64,000 bases of DNA from Paraburkholderia kururiensis (GCF_034424375.1 NZ_CP139965.1:248001-312000); one strand, 5' to 3'; shown: positions 52,354-61,703, counted from the stretch's first letter. The notes: generated by a model from the letters alone, not told the origin. Numbers and translations are program-made.

Positions 52354-53685
52354 ATGACCCGCAATCGGCAGCTCCATCTGGGCGCCTTCATGCGCCCCGT
52401 AAGCCTGCACACAGGCGCATGGCGCTTTCCGGGCGCATGGCCCGACGCCAACTTCAACTTCACGCATCTGAAGCATTGCGTTCAACTGCTGGAACAGGCA
52501 CGCTTCGACGCCTTCTTCATGGCGGATCATCTCGCCGTGCTCAACATGCCGATCGATGCGCTCAAGCGGAGCCACACGGCCACGTCGTTCGAGCCTTTCA
52601 CGTTACTTTCGGCACTCGCCGCGGTGACAGAGCGAATTGGCCTGGTGGCGACGGCCTCGACCACCTTCGACGAACCCTGGCACATTGCGCGCCGCTTTGC
52701 CTCGCTCGATCATCTGAGCAACGGGCGTGCAGGCTGGAATCTCGTCACCACATCGAATCCGGAGGCCGCGCGCAACTTCGGTCGCGATACGCATATGGAG
52801 CACGACGAGCGCTATCGGCGCGCGCTCGAATTTCATGCGGTGGTCACCGGCCTGTGGGACAGCTGGGCCGATGACGCCTTTGTCCGCGAGGTCGATACGG
52901 GTCTTTATTTCGACCCGGCGAAACTGCATGTGCTCGACCATCGCGGTGACTATTTCTCCGTGCGCGGCCCGCTCAATATCGCGCGTCCCGTGCAAGGCTG
53001 GCCCGTGGTCGTGCAGGCCGGTTCATCCGAAGCGGGCATGCAGGTGGCAGCGCAGACTGCCGATGCGGTGTTCACTGCACAGCCCACGTTGGCAGCCGGC
53101 AAGCGCTTCTACGCGGATTTGAAGGGTCGGCTCGAACGCTTTCACCGCGCGCGCGACGACCTGAAGATCCTGCCGGGTGTTTTCGTGGTGGTCGGCGAAA
53201 CCCGCGAAGAGGCCGCCGAGCAACGCGCGCTGCTCGATCGCTTCGTGCACTACGACAGCGGCATCGCTTCGCTGTCCATCGCGCTCGGTCATGACGTGTC
53301 CGCTTTCGATCCCGACGGCCCGCTGCCCGAGATACCCGAATCCAATGCGAGCCGTAGCGCACGTCAGCGTGTCGTGGACTGGGCGCGCGAGGAACGGCTG
53401 ACGATCCGCGAACTGGCGCAGCGCGTGGGCGGCTATTCGGGGCTCGAGATGGTGGGCACGGCGCGCGATATCGCGGATCAGATGGAACAATGGCTCGTCG
53501 AGGAAGGCAGCGACGGCTTCAACGTCATGTTCCCGTGGCTGCCTGGGGGACTGGATGATTTTGTCCGAAAGGTCATACCCGAATTGCAGCGGCGTCGCAT
53601 TTTCCGGCGCGAATACACAGGGACGACACTGCGTGAGCATCTGGGTCTGAAACGGCCCGCCAACCGTTTTTTTGCGAACGAATAG
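52354..53685 (+). CDS. FMNH2-dependent monooxygenase, NtaA/SnaA/DszA family
   Basis: 443 residues of the luciferase-like fold: LHLGAFMRPVSLHTGAWRFP at the start, ARFDAFFMADHLAVLN near 50, STTFDEPWHIARRFASLDHL near 105 and GRAGWNLVTTSNPEAARNFG near 128. It belongs to the same family as the 38.6-kb gene but is a distant paralog (about 443 against 465 residues, and little identity outside motifs). An SsuCBA-type importer follows on the same strand, which fits oxygenolytic release of sulfite or of an N-acetic group from an imported compound. A reduced-flavin supplier must be encoded elsewhere. Confidence 0.88.
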   Translation: MTRNRQLHLGAFMRPVSLHTGAWRFPGAWPDANFNFTHLKHCVQLLEQARFDAFFMADHLAVLNMPIDALKRSHTATSFEPFTLLSALAAVTERIGLVATASTTFDEPWHIARRFASLDHLSNGRAGWNLVTTSNPEAARNFGRDTHMEHDERYRRALEFHAVVTGLWDSWADDAFVREVDTGLYFDPAKLHVLDHRGDYFSVRGPLNIARPVQGWPVVVQAGSSEAGMQVAAQTADAVFTAQPTLAAGKRFYADLKGRLERFHRARDDLKILPGVFVVVGETREEAAEQRALLDRFVHYDSGIASLSIALGHDVSAFDPDGPLPEIPESNASRSARQRVVDWAREERLTIRELAQRVGGYSGLEMVGTARDIADQMEQWLVEEGSDGFNVMFPWLPGGLDDFVRKVIPELQRRRIFRREYTGTTLREHLGLKRPANRFFANE

Positions 53686-53735
53686 CTCACGTTCGGTGTA
53701 TCTGCAAGCGCAGGCCGCGAAGTGGTCGTTATCCG

Positions 53736-53769
53736 CGCGACTGAATCGGGCCCGCGACTGAATCGGACC
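53736..53769. repeat. 17-base tandem repeat upstream of the importer
   Basis: CGCGACTGAATCGGGCC is followed directly by CGCGACTGAATCGGACC, one mismatch. It lies in the 324-base gap between the monooxygenase and the SsuC-type permease. The gap also has an AT-rich block (about 53818-53850) as a possible promoter. Repeated half-sites could bind a regulator; nothing else in the gap is supported. Confidence 0.4.
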
Positions 53770-54009
53770 GATTGCGATGCGGCATGCCGCGAAATGCGCC
53801 ATTCACTTCGCGCATATTTTTCTCATTTAATCATGCAATTCACACATGATGCAAGCGCGAATTGCAGCGCATCAATCCGGAAAAGCTAAGCATAAGAAAC
53901 CGTTTGTCACGGCTACGCTCATGCGTCTTTAATAGCCCGTTCCATGCCGCGCCAACGCGGATTTTTTCAATCCAGCGGGCCGGCCGATCACTGCGCAAGT
54001 TCCGAATTC

Positions 54010-54849
54010 ATGGCTGACGTCACCTCTTCTCCCAACCGCTACATCGCTTTGCCACGGGCCGGCTCGCCGGTATTGAAGGAGCGCTTTTACTACTGGCTCT
54101 CGTGGGCCATACCCGTATTGATTGTCGCGATATGGGAAGTCGCCGCGCGCGTGGGCTGGCTCGCGCCGCAAGTGCTGCCCGCGCCCGGCAGCGTCGCCGT
54201 CACGGCCTGGACTCTGACACGCAACGGCGATCTGTTCGTCCACCTCGGCGTTTCGCTGTTGCGCGCTGCGGTCGGTTTTCTGATCGGCGGTGCAATCGGG
54301 CTTGCGTTGGGCGTTTTCGTGGGCTCTTCAAGGCTCGGCCACGCGCTCATCGACCGGTCGATCCAGATGGTCCGGGCCATTCCCTTTCTCGCGACGCTGC
54401 CGCTCGTCATCGTGTGGTTCGGTGTGGGCGAAGGCGCGAAGATTTTTCTCGTCGCGCTTGCCGTGTTGTTCCCGATCTACATCAACACGATGCTCGGCAT
54501 CCGCCAGGTCGATCCCAAGCTGATGGAGCTCGCCCAGGTAATCGGCATGAAATGGCCAGCCATCGTGCGCCGGATCATTCTGCCCGGAGCGTTGCCCTCC
54601 ATCCTGACCGGCGTGCGCTATGCGCTCGCCCACGCGTGGCTCGCACTCGTGATCGCGGAAACGCTCGCGACGACAAAGGGCATCGGCTTTCTGGCAATGG
54701 ACGCGCGCGAATTCCTGCAGACCAACGTCATTCTGCTGACCATGATCATCTACGCGATCATCGGCGTCGTCGCCGATGCGCTGGTTCGCTCGCTCGAAGT
54801 GCACTTCCTGTCCTGGCATGCGAATTACGCGAAGGGGGAAAAACAATGA
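54010..54849 (+). CDS. sulfonate/nitrate-type ABC importer permease (SsuC-like)
   Basis: 279 residues from the ATG at 54010 (MADVTSS); an in-frame ATG at 53944 adds 22 residues without homology. About six membrane helices. LAPQVLPAPGSVAVTAW follows TM1, and the coupling loop is ELAQVIGMKWPAIVRRIILPGALPSILTGVRYAL, the SsuC/TauC signature. The stop overlaps the ATPase start as ATGA. Confidence 0.92.
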   Translation: MADVTSSPNRYIALPRAGSPVLKERFYYWLSWAIPVLIVAIWEVAARVGWLAPQVLPAPGSVAVTAWTLTRNGDLFVHLGVSLLRAAVGFLIGGAIGLALGVFVGSSRLGHALIDRSIQMVRAIPFLATLPLVIVWFGVGEGAKIFLVALAVLFPIYINTMLGIRQVDPKLMELAQVIGMKWPAIVRRIILPGALPSILTGVRYALAHAWLALVIAETLATTKGIGFLAMDAREFLQTNVILLTMIIYAIIGVVADALVRSLEVHFLSWHANYAKGEKQ

Positions 54850-55595
54850 GCGCTTCAGCCACGTTGTCGGCACACTCAAATGCCGCGCCTCGCCACGAAC
54901 ACGAAGCCGCATCCGTCGCATCGACGCTGGCCGTTTCGGTACGCGGTCTTCAACGCCGTTACGGCGCTCGCGTCGTGATCGAAGCACTCGACCTCGATAT
55001 CCGCAAAGGCGAATTCGTCGCGCTGCTGGGCGAAAGCGGCTGCGGCAAGACCACGCTGTTACGCTCGCTCGCGGGGCTCGACACGCCCGACGCCGGGCAG
55101 ATTCGCGCGCCCGAGCGCCCTTCCGTGGTGTTCCAGGAGCATCGTCTGCTGCCGTGGGCCACGTTGTGGGAGAACGTCGCGTTGGGCCATGAAGCGAGCA
55201 TCGGCCGCAGCGGCGCGGCGCGTGCGCTGGCCGAAGTGGGCCTCGCGGGCCGCGAACTCGACTGGCCGCGCAATCTTTCCGGCGGCCAGGCGCAACGCGT
55301 CGCGCTGGCGCGCGCTCTCGTGCGCGATCCCGCGCTGTTGCTGCTCGACGAGCCTTTCGCCGCGCTCGATGCGCTCACACGCATCAGGATGCACGGACTC
55401 GTCAAGGAACTGGTCGCACATCATGCGCCGGGCGTGCTGATCGTGACGCATGACGTCGATGAAGCGATCGTGCTCGCCGACCGTATTCTCGTCATGCGCG
55501 CCGGGGGCATCGCCGCTTCGTTCGACACTCAGGATCACACGCCGCAGGCACTGCGGCTCGCGCTACTCGGAGAACTCGGCGTTCAGCCGGACTGA
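54846..55595 (+). CDS. sulfonate/nitrate-type ABC importer ATPase (SsuB-like)
   Basis: 249 residues. Walker A GESGCGKTT (about 61-69), Q-loop VVFQEHRLLPWATLWENVAL, signature NLSGGQAQRVALARAL, Walker B LLLLDEPFAALDALTR, switch VTHDVDEAI. The SsuB/TauB hallmark 'EHRLLPWxTxxxNVALG' is present. The N-terminal 25 residues are a low-complexity extension. The binding-protein gene follows 33 bases later. Confidence 0.93.
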   Translation: MSASATLSAHSNAAPRHEHEAASVASTLAVSVRGLQRRYGARVVIEALDLDIRKGEFVALLGESGCGKTTLLRSLAGLDTPDAGQIRAPERPSVVFQEHRLLPWATLWENVALGHEASIGRSGAARALAEVGLAGRELDWPRNLSGGQAQRVALARALVRDPALLLLDEPFAALDALTRIRMHGLVKELVAHHAPGVLIVTHDVDEAIVLADRILVMRAGGIAASFDTQDHTPQALRLALLGELGVQPD

Positions 55596-55628
55596 ATCGA
55601 TTCCTCCGCTCATCAGAAAGGATCACGA

Positions 55629-56642
55629 ATGAATGACGCTTCACTGACTCGCCGCCAACTCCTGCGCGCGGCGGGCGGACTGCTGGCCGGCGCCGCTGCG
55701 GCGCACCTGCTTCCCGCGCAGGCGGCGCAGGCAACGCCACCCGCGAAACTCACGCGCAACACCGATACGGTGCGCATCGGCTGGGGTTACGGTGCACTGC
55801 CCGACATCGCCAAACAACGCGGCGTGTTCGAGAAGACGCTGGCGGCGAAGAACATCAAGGTCGAGTGGATCGGCCCGTTCCCGAACCACGCCCCCTCGAT
55901 CCAGGCCGTGGTGGGCGGCAGTGCGGATTTCGGTTTCTGGGGTTCGACGACGCCTGCGCTCGCCGCCATGCTGGCCGGCTCCCCCATCGTCTTCACCGGC
56001 TTCGACGTGTATTCGCCACGCTCCACGGCCATCATCGTGAAGAAGACGAGCGGCATCAATTCGGTGGCCGACCTCGCGGGTCGCAAAGTGGCGGTGAACC
56101 GCTCGGGCCTCGGCGAGTTCCTGCTCATCGCGGCGCTGGAAAAGCATCACGTCGATCGCAGCAAAGTCGAGTTCGTTTATCTGAATCCGCCCGATGCCGC
56201 GCCCGCCTTCGCGCAGGGCCGGGTCGACGCGTGGTCGATGTGGTCGCCCGCCGTGGATATCGCGCGTTATTCGAACGATGCAAAGGATATTTTCAACGAG
56301 GGCCGCGATCTCGATTTCCTGATCGATTACAGTTCGCTGGTCACGCGTCGCAGATTCACCGAAGAGAACTCCGAGCTTGTGCGCGCCGTGCTCGATGCGT
56401 ATTACGTCGAAGGCGCCTGGCAGACGCAGCATTCCGCCGAATCGGAACTGCTTGTGCAACGAGAGGCGAAATATCCGGACCAGGTGCGCGACTATCTCGC
56501 GAGCCTGAAGCGCGTGAACCAGTTCCACGAACCCGACGACGCGGCCTTCATGGCTCAGTTCCAACGCGCGGCGGATTGGCTTGCGCAACGCAAGATCATC
56601 AGCGCGCCGATCAAGGTCGCCGATTACAGCGTCAAGGTGTGA
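55629..56642 (+). CDS. sulfonate-type ABC importer binding protein (SsuA-like, Tat signal)
   Basis: 337 residues. A twin-arginine-like signal (LTRRQLLRAAGGLLAGAAAAHLLPA, about 6-30) is followed by the SsuA/TauA fold: VRIGWGYGALPDIAKQRGVF, GPFPNHAPSIQAVVGGSADFGFWG and GRKVAVNRSGLGEFLLIAAL. The VGGSADFG motif is diagnostic. Export through Tat is common for SsuA relatives in Burkholderiales. Completes the importer; the TauD-type dioxygenase on the opposite strand is convergent. Confidence 0.92.
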   Translation: MNDASLTRRQLLRAAGGLLAGAAAAHLLPAQAAQATPPAKLTRNTDTVRIGWGYGALPDIAKQRGVFEKTLAAKNIKVEWIGPFPNHAPSIQAVVGGSADFGFWGSTTPALAAMLAGSPIVFTGFDVYSPRSTAIIVKKTSGINSVADLAGRKVAVNRSGLGEFLLIAALEKHHVDRSKVEFVYLNPPDAAPAFAQGRVDAWSMWSPAVDIARYSNDAKDIFNEGRDLDFLIDYSSLVTRRRFTEENSELVRAVLDAYYVEGAWQTQHSAESELLVQREAKYPDQVRDYLASLKRVNQFHEPDDAAFMAQFQRAADWLAQRKIISAPIKVADYSVKV

Positions 56643-56785
56643 GGCTCGCCCATTTCGCCATGGACCGGAAATCGTATGTCTGAAACACCCCACGCAGGCG
56701 GTTGGCGTGGTCACGCTTACGCAGACGGACAACGCTGCGACGTTGCCCGATCTTGAATCGTCGCCGGGTTTGCGCGTTGTCCCGC

Positions 56786-57742
56786 TCAGTTGAGCGCAAC
56801 GGCGGCGGCCGCGCCCACGGGCGAGCCCTGGATCGCAACCGAGGGCTTGCCATCGGGGCCGACGGGCACGTCGCCCACGAGCGTCGTGCGGTATAGCTGA
56901 CGGTCGAAGTCGAGATCGAAGATGTCGGTGGGCGCAAGATGCGCGGTCGAGCGGTTGTCCCAGAACGCGATGCTGCCTGGTTCCCACTTGAACCGCACCG
57001 TGAATTCGGGCCGTGTGACGTGTTCCCAAAGCAGTTCGAGCAGCACCTGGCTCTCGCGCGGCGCGAGGCCGACAATCTGCTTGAGGAAGCCGGGGCTCAC
57101 GTAAAGCGCACGCTCGCCCGTTTCCGGATGCACGCGCACGAGCGGGTGCTCGCTCACGAGCGGCTGGTCCTTCACTGCCTGTTCGAAGGCGCCGGTGCCG
57201 CTCGCACCCGCAGGCGGCGCGAAGCGATGCACGCCGCGCAAGCCGTCGACGAAGGCGCGCAGCGGCGCGGACAGTTTCTCGTAGGCGATGACAAGGTTGG
57301 TCCACTGCGTGTCGCCGCCATAGGGCGGAATGGTCACACCGCGCAGGATGGAGGCGAACGGCGGGTTCACGGCGGCGGTCACGTCGGTATGCCAGCCCGT
57401 CCACGGCCGCAGCAGCGGCGCGCCTTCGAAGCGCGTGGCCTTGCGAAATTTGGCGATCGAATAAATCTGGGGATGCCCTTCGACATGGCCGAAAACCGGA
57501 TGCCCCACGGTCAACTCGCCGAATTGTGCCGAGAAGGCCACCTGTTGCTCGTGGCTCAGAAACTGCTCCCGGAAAAACACCACGCGCCACTTGAGCAGCG
57601 CGGCGCGAATGGCGTCGATCTGCGGCTGCGGTAAAGGCCGCGAAAGATCGACACCGCTGATTTCGGCGCCAATATGGGCCGAAAGCGGCTCGATACGGAT
57701 CGGGTTGTCGTCTGCGATGTCTGCGATGACTTGTGCGTTCAT
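56786..57742 (-). CDS. TauD/AtsK-type 2-oxoglutarate-dependent dioxygenase
   Basis: 318 residues. The iron-binding triad is visible: H118 and D120 (GWHTDV) and the distal H268 (NRSTAHLAPTD), with the 2-oxoglutarate arginine near RQLYRTTLVGD. The start AHIGAEISGVDLSRPLPQ is standard for TauD. It hydroxylates a sulfonate or sulfate ester next to sulfur, releasing sulfite or sulfate. Convergent with the SsuCBA-type importer and first in line after several minus-strand genes. TauD and alkylsulfatase AtsK cannot be told apart here. Confidence 0.9.
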   Translation of the reverse strand: MNAQVIADIADDNPIRIEPLSAHIGAEISGVDLSRPLPQPQIDAIRAALLKWRVVFFREQFLSHEQQVAFSAQFGELTVGHPVFGHVEGHPQIYSIAKFRKATRFEGAPLLRPWTGWHTDVTAAVNPPFASILRGVTIPPYGGDTQWTNLVIAYEKLSAPLRAFVDGLRGVHRFAPPAGASGTGAFEQAVKDQPLVSEHPLVRVHPETGERALYVSPGFLKQIVGLAPRESQVLLELLWEHVTRPEFTVRFKWEPGSIAFWDNRSTAHLAPTDIFDLDFDRQLYRTTLVGDVPVGPDGKPSVAIQGSPVGAAAAVALN

Positions 57743-57780
57743 GATGGCAAGCGGATGGGGACGGAATTAAGGGAACGGCG

Positions 57781-58119
57781 CTACCGCGCGGCTTGGCGAA
57801 CGACGCGTTGCTCGTAGTGCGAAACATCGAAATCGGCGCGCACGTCCGCGGCCATGCGCGCCTCGTGCGTCTCCAGGTCACCGAGGCCGGCACGCTCGAC
57901 GACCCAGTTGTCGGGTCGGGGCCGATAAGGCGCAAGGTTCCGCTTGCGAAATGATCGGGTGCCGAGGACTGGGTCATGAATGGAGGCCACGAAGGGAACC
58001 ATCGATTCATCGAGTATCGAACCGCCGCCGCGGCGTGGGAACGAACGATTTGTGCTTAGGAACTTCCCGTGGCGCGGGTTTTCCTCGCGCTTGTCGTATT
58101 CCCCACCTCCCGCGATCAA
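57781..58119 (-). CDS. hypothetical protein, uncertain
   Basis: 112 codons from a TTG that overlaps the stop of the ABC-ATPase relic, or 73 from the ATG at 58002. Neither has a good ribosome-binding site. The C-terminal half (NLAPYRPRPDNWVVERAGLG, then DLETHEARMAADVRADFDVS and HYEQRVVRQAAR) has normal protein composition and third-position GC; the N-terminal half does not. No family was recognised. It lies 38 bases before the TauD-type gene. It could be a relic. Confidence 0.35.
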   Translation of the reverse strand: MIAGGGEYDKREENPRHGKFLSTNRSFPRRGGGSILDESMVPFVASIHDPVLGTRSFRKRNLAPYRPRPDNWVVERAGLGDLETHEARMAADVRADFDVSHYEQRVVRQAAR

Positions 58120-58307
58120 GCCGCCCGGCGTTGAACCCGCAAATCCGGCGCGGACCGCGGCAACGGCTTCGTGTAGTCGGCTTGGGGCGCGCCAAACACC
58201 TCGGCGGTCGCGCCGGTTTCCACCGCGCGCTCGTCCTTGAGCACCAGCACGCGATCACTCACGCGTTGCACGACGTCGAGGTCATGTGAGGGCAACAGCA
58301 GTGCCAT
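58116..58307 (-). pseudogene. relic of a peptide-type ABC ATPase (C-terminal end only)
   Basis: 63 codons read MALLLPSHDLDVVQRVSDRV, LVLKDERAVETGATAEVFGA and PQADYTKPLPRSAPDLRVQR. This is the switch-His to C-terminus part of DppF/OppF-type ATPases (normally LLISHDLAVVRRISDRVLVL...EVFGAPRADYTRALL). Walker A, signature and Walker B are missing. It is probably the remnant of a lost third importer. It lies between the TauD-type and HAD genes. Confidence 0.65.
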
Positions 58308-58339
58308 GAATCTGCCTGCGTGCCTCGCCGGAAAACGCC

Positions 58340-59056
58340 TTAGCAACCCAGCCGATTCGCAAGCTCGTTCAAATCGTTCACGACAAAATCCCACGCCTGC
58401 TCGGCGGCCAGATCTGTTTTCTGCTGCGCGCCGTGTTCGGTAGGCCGCAGCACGAAGGCAGTCGAAAGCCCTTGCCGTCGCGCGGCCGCCAGATCGCTGT
58501 TATGCGCGGCGACAAGGCACAGTTCGGCAGGCTCGAGCGCCAGAATGTCCACGGTTTCGCTATACACCTGCGGCGATGGCTTGTACGCGCGCACCACCTC
58601 GGCGCCGAGAATGGCGTCCCAGGGCAAACCGGCGCGCTTCGCCATATCCACCATGAGGCGGATGTTTCCGTTCGACAACGGCGCGATGATGAAGCGGCGC
58701 TTCAGACGACCAAGCGCCTCGACGACTTCCGGCCACGGATCGAGATGATGCCAGGCCAGGTTGAGTGCGTCGATCTCGGCGTCCGCGACTCCGGTAATAC
58801 CGCTACGTTCCAACACTTTCAGGAGGTTCTCGCGATGCAGCACGTCGAGGCGCACATACGGCCGGCGCGCGCTGCGAATTTCCTCCATGGAGGGCGAATA
58901 CTCGCGCCGCCAGGCGTCGGCGAATTCGAAAGCGTCGAGATTCGGCGCGTGGCGTTGCAGAAAAGCGGCGGTGTGGCTCGCGACACCGTTTCGCCAGTCC
59001 ACCACCGTGCCGAAGACGTCGAATACGAGGGCCTTGATTTCGATGGGATGCGTCAT
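58340..59056 (-). CDS. haloacid dehalogenase type II / HAD-superfamily hydrolase
   Basis: 238 residues from the ATG at 59056; the longer frame is not conserved. HAD motifs: nucleophile D13 in VFDVFGTVVDWR, motif II PLSNGN (about 120-125), K of motif III in AYKPSPQVY and motif IV VAAHNSDLAAARRQG. The VFDxFGTVVDWR opening and AxNxxDLxAARxxG ending are typical of (S)-2-haloacid dehalogenases, which hydrolyse 2-halo acids. In this family 'haloacid dehalogenase' is often the only annotation and the real substrate may be another phosphate or halide. Minus strand, after the OsmC gene. Confidence 0.85.
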   Translation of the reverse strand: MTHPIEIKALVFDVFGTVVDWRNGVASHTAAFLQRHAPNLDAFEFADAWRREYSPSMEEIRSARRPYVRLDVLHRENLLKVLERSGITGVADAEIDALNLAWHHLDPWPEVVEALGRLKRRFIIAPLSNGNIRLMVDMAKRAGLPWDAILGAEVVRAYKPSPQVYSETVDILALEPAELCLVAAHNSDLAAARRQGLSTAFVLRPTEHGAQQKTDLAAEQAWDFVVNDLNELANRLGC

Positions 59057-59232
59057 AGGGTCCAGAAAGGTCAGAGGATCGGAACACGACATAGGGCGAA
59101 CCGCCGATGCCACCAGGCAAAAGCGGAAGACAAAGGCGAAAGGCAAAGGCGGCGCAACCCGCATTGAAGCACTGGCGCGGAACTTTCGCTGACCGTCGCG
59201 CGCACCCCTCTGCGCCGAACGCCGACGTGCGC

Positions 59233-59799
59233 TCAGGCCGCCTGCTCTTGCGCGGTGGACACCGCGGGCGCGGACACCGTATGCCGAAGCTCGCCATCGA
59301 TCGTCTGCGGCTGCTTGAGCAGGTTGAAGATCGGACACACGGCTTCCACGGCTTCATGGAGCGCGCGAATCGTCTCGGCGGACTCCGGCGAAACGATATC
59401 GAGCGTATAGCGGATATTGTGCGGAAAGATAGGGATGTTCTCGAAGCCCGGCTGCTGGGCGAGCGGATGCTGCTCGCCCGTCACCTCGACTTCGATCGAG
59501 TCGATGGCCAGTCCGCGCTCTGCGGCCTGGATCAGCGTGATATGCGTGAGGCAGCTTCCCAGTACGCCAAGCTGAAGCTCGGGCGAAGCGGGGCCCAGGT
59601 TGTAGCCCGCGAAATCCGGCGGGCTGTCGCTGATCACCTGAAAGTCGCGGATGCGGATCTCGCGCACGCCACTGCGCCCGAGCGCGCGCACCTGCGCCTT
59701 GAGCACATTGGCCTTCAGGCCGGGATTGCTGCGTGCCTCCTCTTTTTTGGCGAGCCACGCCGCGCGCTTCTGTGTCAGATACTCGTTCAGTGTCGTCAT
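59233..59799 (-). CDS. OsmC-family protein
   Basis: 188 residues from the ATG at 59799; the longer frame lacks homology. Both redox cysteines of the OsmC/Ohr fold are present: C83 (LGVLGSCLTHITL) and C155 (AVCPIFNLLKQP). GDSPPDFAGYNLGPASPELQLGVL and RYTLDIVSPESAETIRALHEAV are family segments. OsmC proteins reduce organic hydroperoxides. It has no ABC or sulfatase role by itself, but sulfur-starvation regulons often include OsmC members. It lies between the HAD gene and the peptide-type importer. Confidence 0.9.
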   Translation of the reverse strand: MTTLNEYLTQKRAAWLAKKEEARSNPGLKANVLKAQVRALGRSGVREIRIRDFQVISDSPPDFAGYNLGPASPELQLGVLGSCLTHITLIQAAERGLAIDSIEVEVTGEQHPLAQQPGFENIPIFPHNIRYTLDIVSPESAETIRALHEAVEAVCPIFNLLKQPQTIDGELRHTVSAPAVSTAQEQAA

Positions 59800-59990
59800 G
59801 ATCGATCTGGGTTCGTTGGCCGATTCGTTGTCGAGTGCGGTAAAACCGGGTTCAGCAAAAGACTCAGGCTCCTCCATGGCATAACGCCGGGGCGGCATTT
59901 GATGCGTTCAGGCCGCGAACTTTCCGCGTCGCCCGCTACGCCCGCCAGACGCGGCGGTTCTTCGAGCGCGCGGATCATTGCACAGTGCGT

Positions 59991-61694
59991 TCAGGCGGCT
60001 TCGGCTTCCAGCTCGCGCCCGGGAATCGCGGCGAGCAGCGTGCGTGTATACGGATGCCGAGGCGCGCGCCAGATGTTCTCGTGGTCGCCGCTTTCGACGA
60101 TCTTGCCCTGCTGCATCACGTGCACGCGGTCGGCGATGTAGCGCACGACCGACAGATCGTGCGAGATGAAGAGCATGGAAAGCCCAAGCTCTCGCTTGAG
60201 TTCGACGAGCAGATTGAGGATCTGCGCCTGAATCGAGACGTCCAGCGCGGAAACCGGCTCGTCGCAGATCAGCAACGCGGGTTCGAGCACGAGTGCGCGC
60301 GCAATGCCGATGCGCTGACGCTGCCCGCCCGAGAATTCATGCGGGAAACGGCCAGGGGACGCCGCGGGAAGCCCCACGCGCTCCAGCGCCGAACGCACGC
60401 GAGCACGGCGCGCTGTCGCGTCGCCCACGCCGTTCACGGCCAGCACGGTTTCGAGAATGTCGCCCACCGTGCGGCGCGGATTGAGCGATGCATAGGGATC
60501 CTGGAAGACCATCTGCACCTTGCGCCGCAAAGGCCGCAACGCACGCTCGCCGAGCGCGACGAGATCGGTCCCCTCGAGCGCGATCGAGCCGTTGGCCACC
60601 GGCGTGAGTCGCATGATCGCGCGCGAAAGCGTGGACTTGCCGCAGCCCGATTCGCCCACGAGCCCTACCGTCTCGCCGCGGCCGATATCGAACGTCACGC
60701 CGTCCACGGCATGATGCGCGGGTGCGCCATGGCGCTGCGCATACGTCACGCGCAGGTCGCGTACGGCGAGCAACGGGGCAGCGTCGGCGGCCTGAATGCT
60801 CGACACCGCGCGTTCAGGCACCGTGCGCGGCACCACGACGAAGCCGCCGTGCTCACCAGGCTGGTCCGACGTAACCGTGTGGCGGATTTCCGGCAAGGTC
60901 CACGCCTGGTAGTGAAGATCGTCGGCCAGATTGAGCGAGGCGCCCAGGAGTCCGCGCGTATAGGCATGGCGCGGATGCGCGAACAGCTCCGGCGTTGCCG
61001 CCTCCTCCACCTTGCGCCCGGCCAGCATCACCGCCACGCGGTCCGCATGGTCCGCCACGACACCCAGGTCGTGCGTGATCAGCAACAGCGACATCGAAAG
61101 CTCGCGGCGCAGCGCGTCGAGCAGTTCGAGAATGCGCGCCTGGATCGTCACGTCGAGCGCGGTCGTGGGTTCGTCGGCAATCAGCAAGCGGGGGCGGCAG
61201 GCCACCGCCATCGCGATCATCACGCGCTGGCGCTGGCCGCCCGAAAGCTCGTGCGGATAATCGTCGTAGCGACGCTGCGGTTCGCGAATGCGTACGAGAT
61301 CGAGCAGTTCAACGGCGCGCGCGCGGGCGGCCTCGCGCGACAGCGTATCGTGCTGGCGCAGCGCCTCCACGATTTGCGCGCCAACCGGGAGCACCGGATT
61401 GAGCGAGGTCATCGGCTCCTGAAAGATCATCGAGATCTGCCGGCCGCGCAGTTCGCGCACCGCTTTGGGCGGCAAGCCCAGCAACTCGCGCCCCTCGAAG
61501 CGCACGCTGCCGGTCACGCGCCCCGGCTGCGGAACGAGTAGCATGAGCGAAAGCGCCGTAGCGGATTTTCCGCTGCCCGACTCGCCTACGAGTGCGAGCG
61601 TCTCGCCCTCGGCAATGTCGAAGCTCACGCCGCGCACGGCTTCGTGCGCCCCGAAATTCACGCGCAGATCGCGCACTTCAAGGAGTTGGCTCAC
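59991..61694 (-). CDS. peptide-type ABC importer, fused double ATPase
   Basis: 567 residues, two complete ATPase halves. First: Walker A GESGSGKSATAL (about 37-48), signature LSGGQRQRVMIAMAV, Walker B LLIADEPTTALDVT. Second: Walker A GESGCGKSTLSR (about 350), signature FSGGQRQRIGIARAL, Walker B LLICDEPVSALDVS. The linker has oligopeptide/dipeptide-type C-terminal PHPRHAYTRGLL in the first half and APRHPYTRTLLAAIPG in the second. GsiA-like layout. It follows the DppC-type permease by 9 bases and is a different, better preserved importer than the 45-50 kb one. Confidence 0.93.
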   Translation of the reverse strand: MSQLLEVRDLRVNFGAHEAVRGVSFDIAEGETLALVGESGSGKSATALSLMLLVPQPGRVTGSVRFEGRELLGLPPKAVRELRGRQISMIFQEPMTSLNPVLPVGAQIVEALRQHDTLSREAARARAVELLDLVRIREPQRRYDDYPHELSGGQRQRVMIAMAVACRPRLLIADEPTTALDVTIQARILELLDALRRELSMSLLLITHDLGVVADHADRVAVMLAGRKVEEAATPELFAHPRHAYTRGLLGASLNLADDLHYQAWTLPEIRHTVTSDQPGEHGGFVVVPRTVPERAVSSIQAADAAPLLAVRDLRVTYAQRHGAPAHHAVDGVTFDIGRGETVGLVGESGCGKSTLSRAIMRLTPVANGSIALEGTDLVALGERALRPLRRKVQMVFQDPYASLNPRRTVGDILETVLAVNGVGDATARRARVRSALERVGLPAASPGRFPHEFSGGQRQRIGIARALVLEPALLICDEPVSALDVSIQAQILNLLVELKRELGLSMLFISHDLSVVRYIADRVHVMQQGKIVESGDHENIWRAPRHPYTRTLLAAIPGRELEAEAA

Positions 61695-61703
61695 GTGACA
61701 CCT

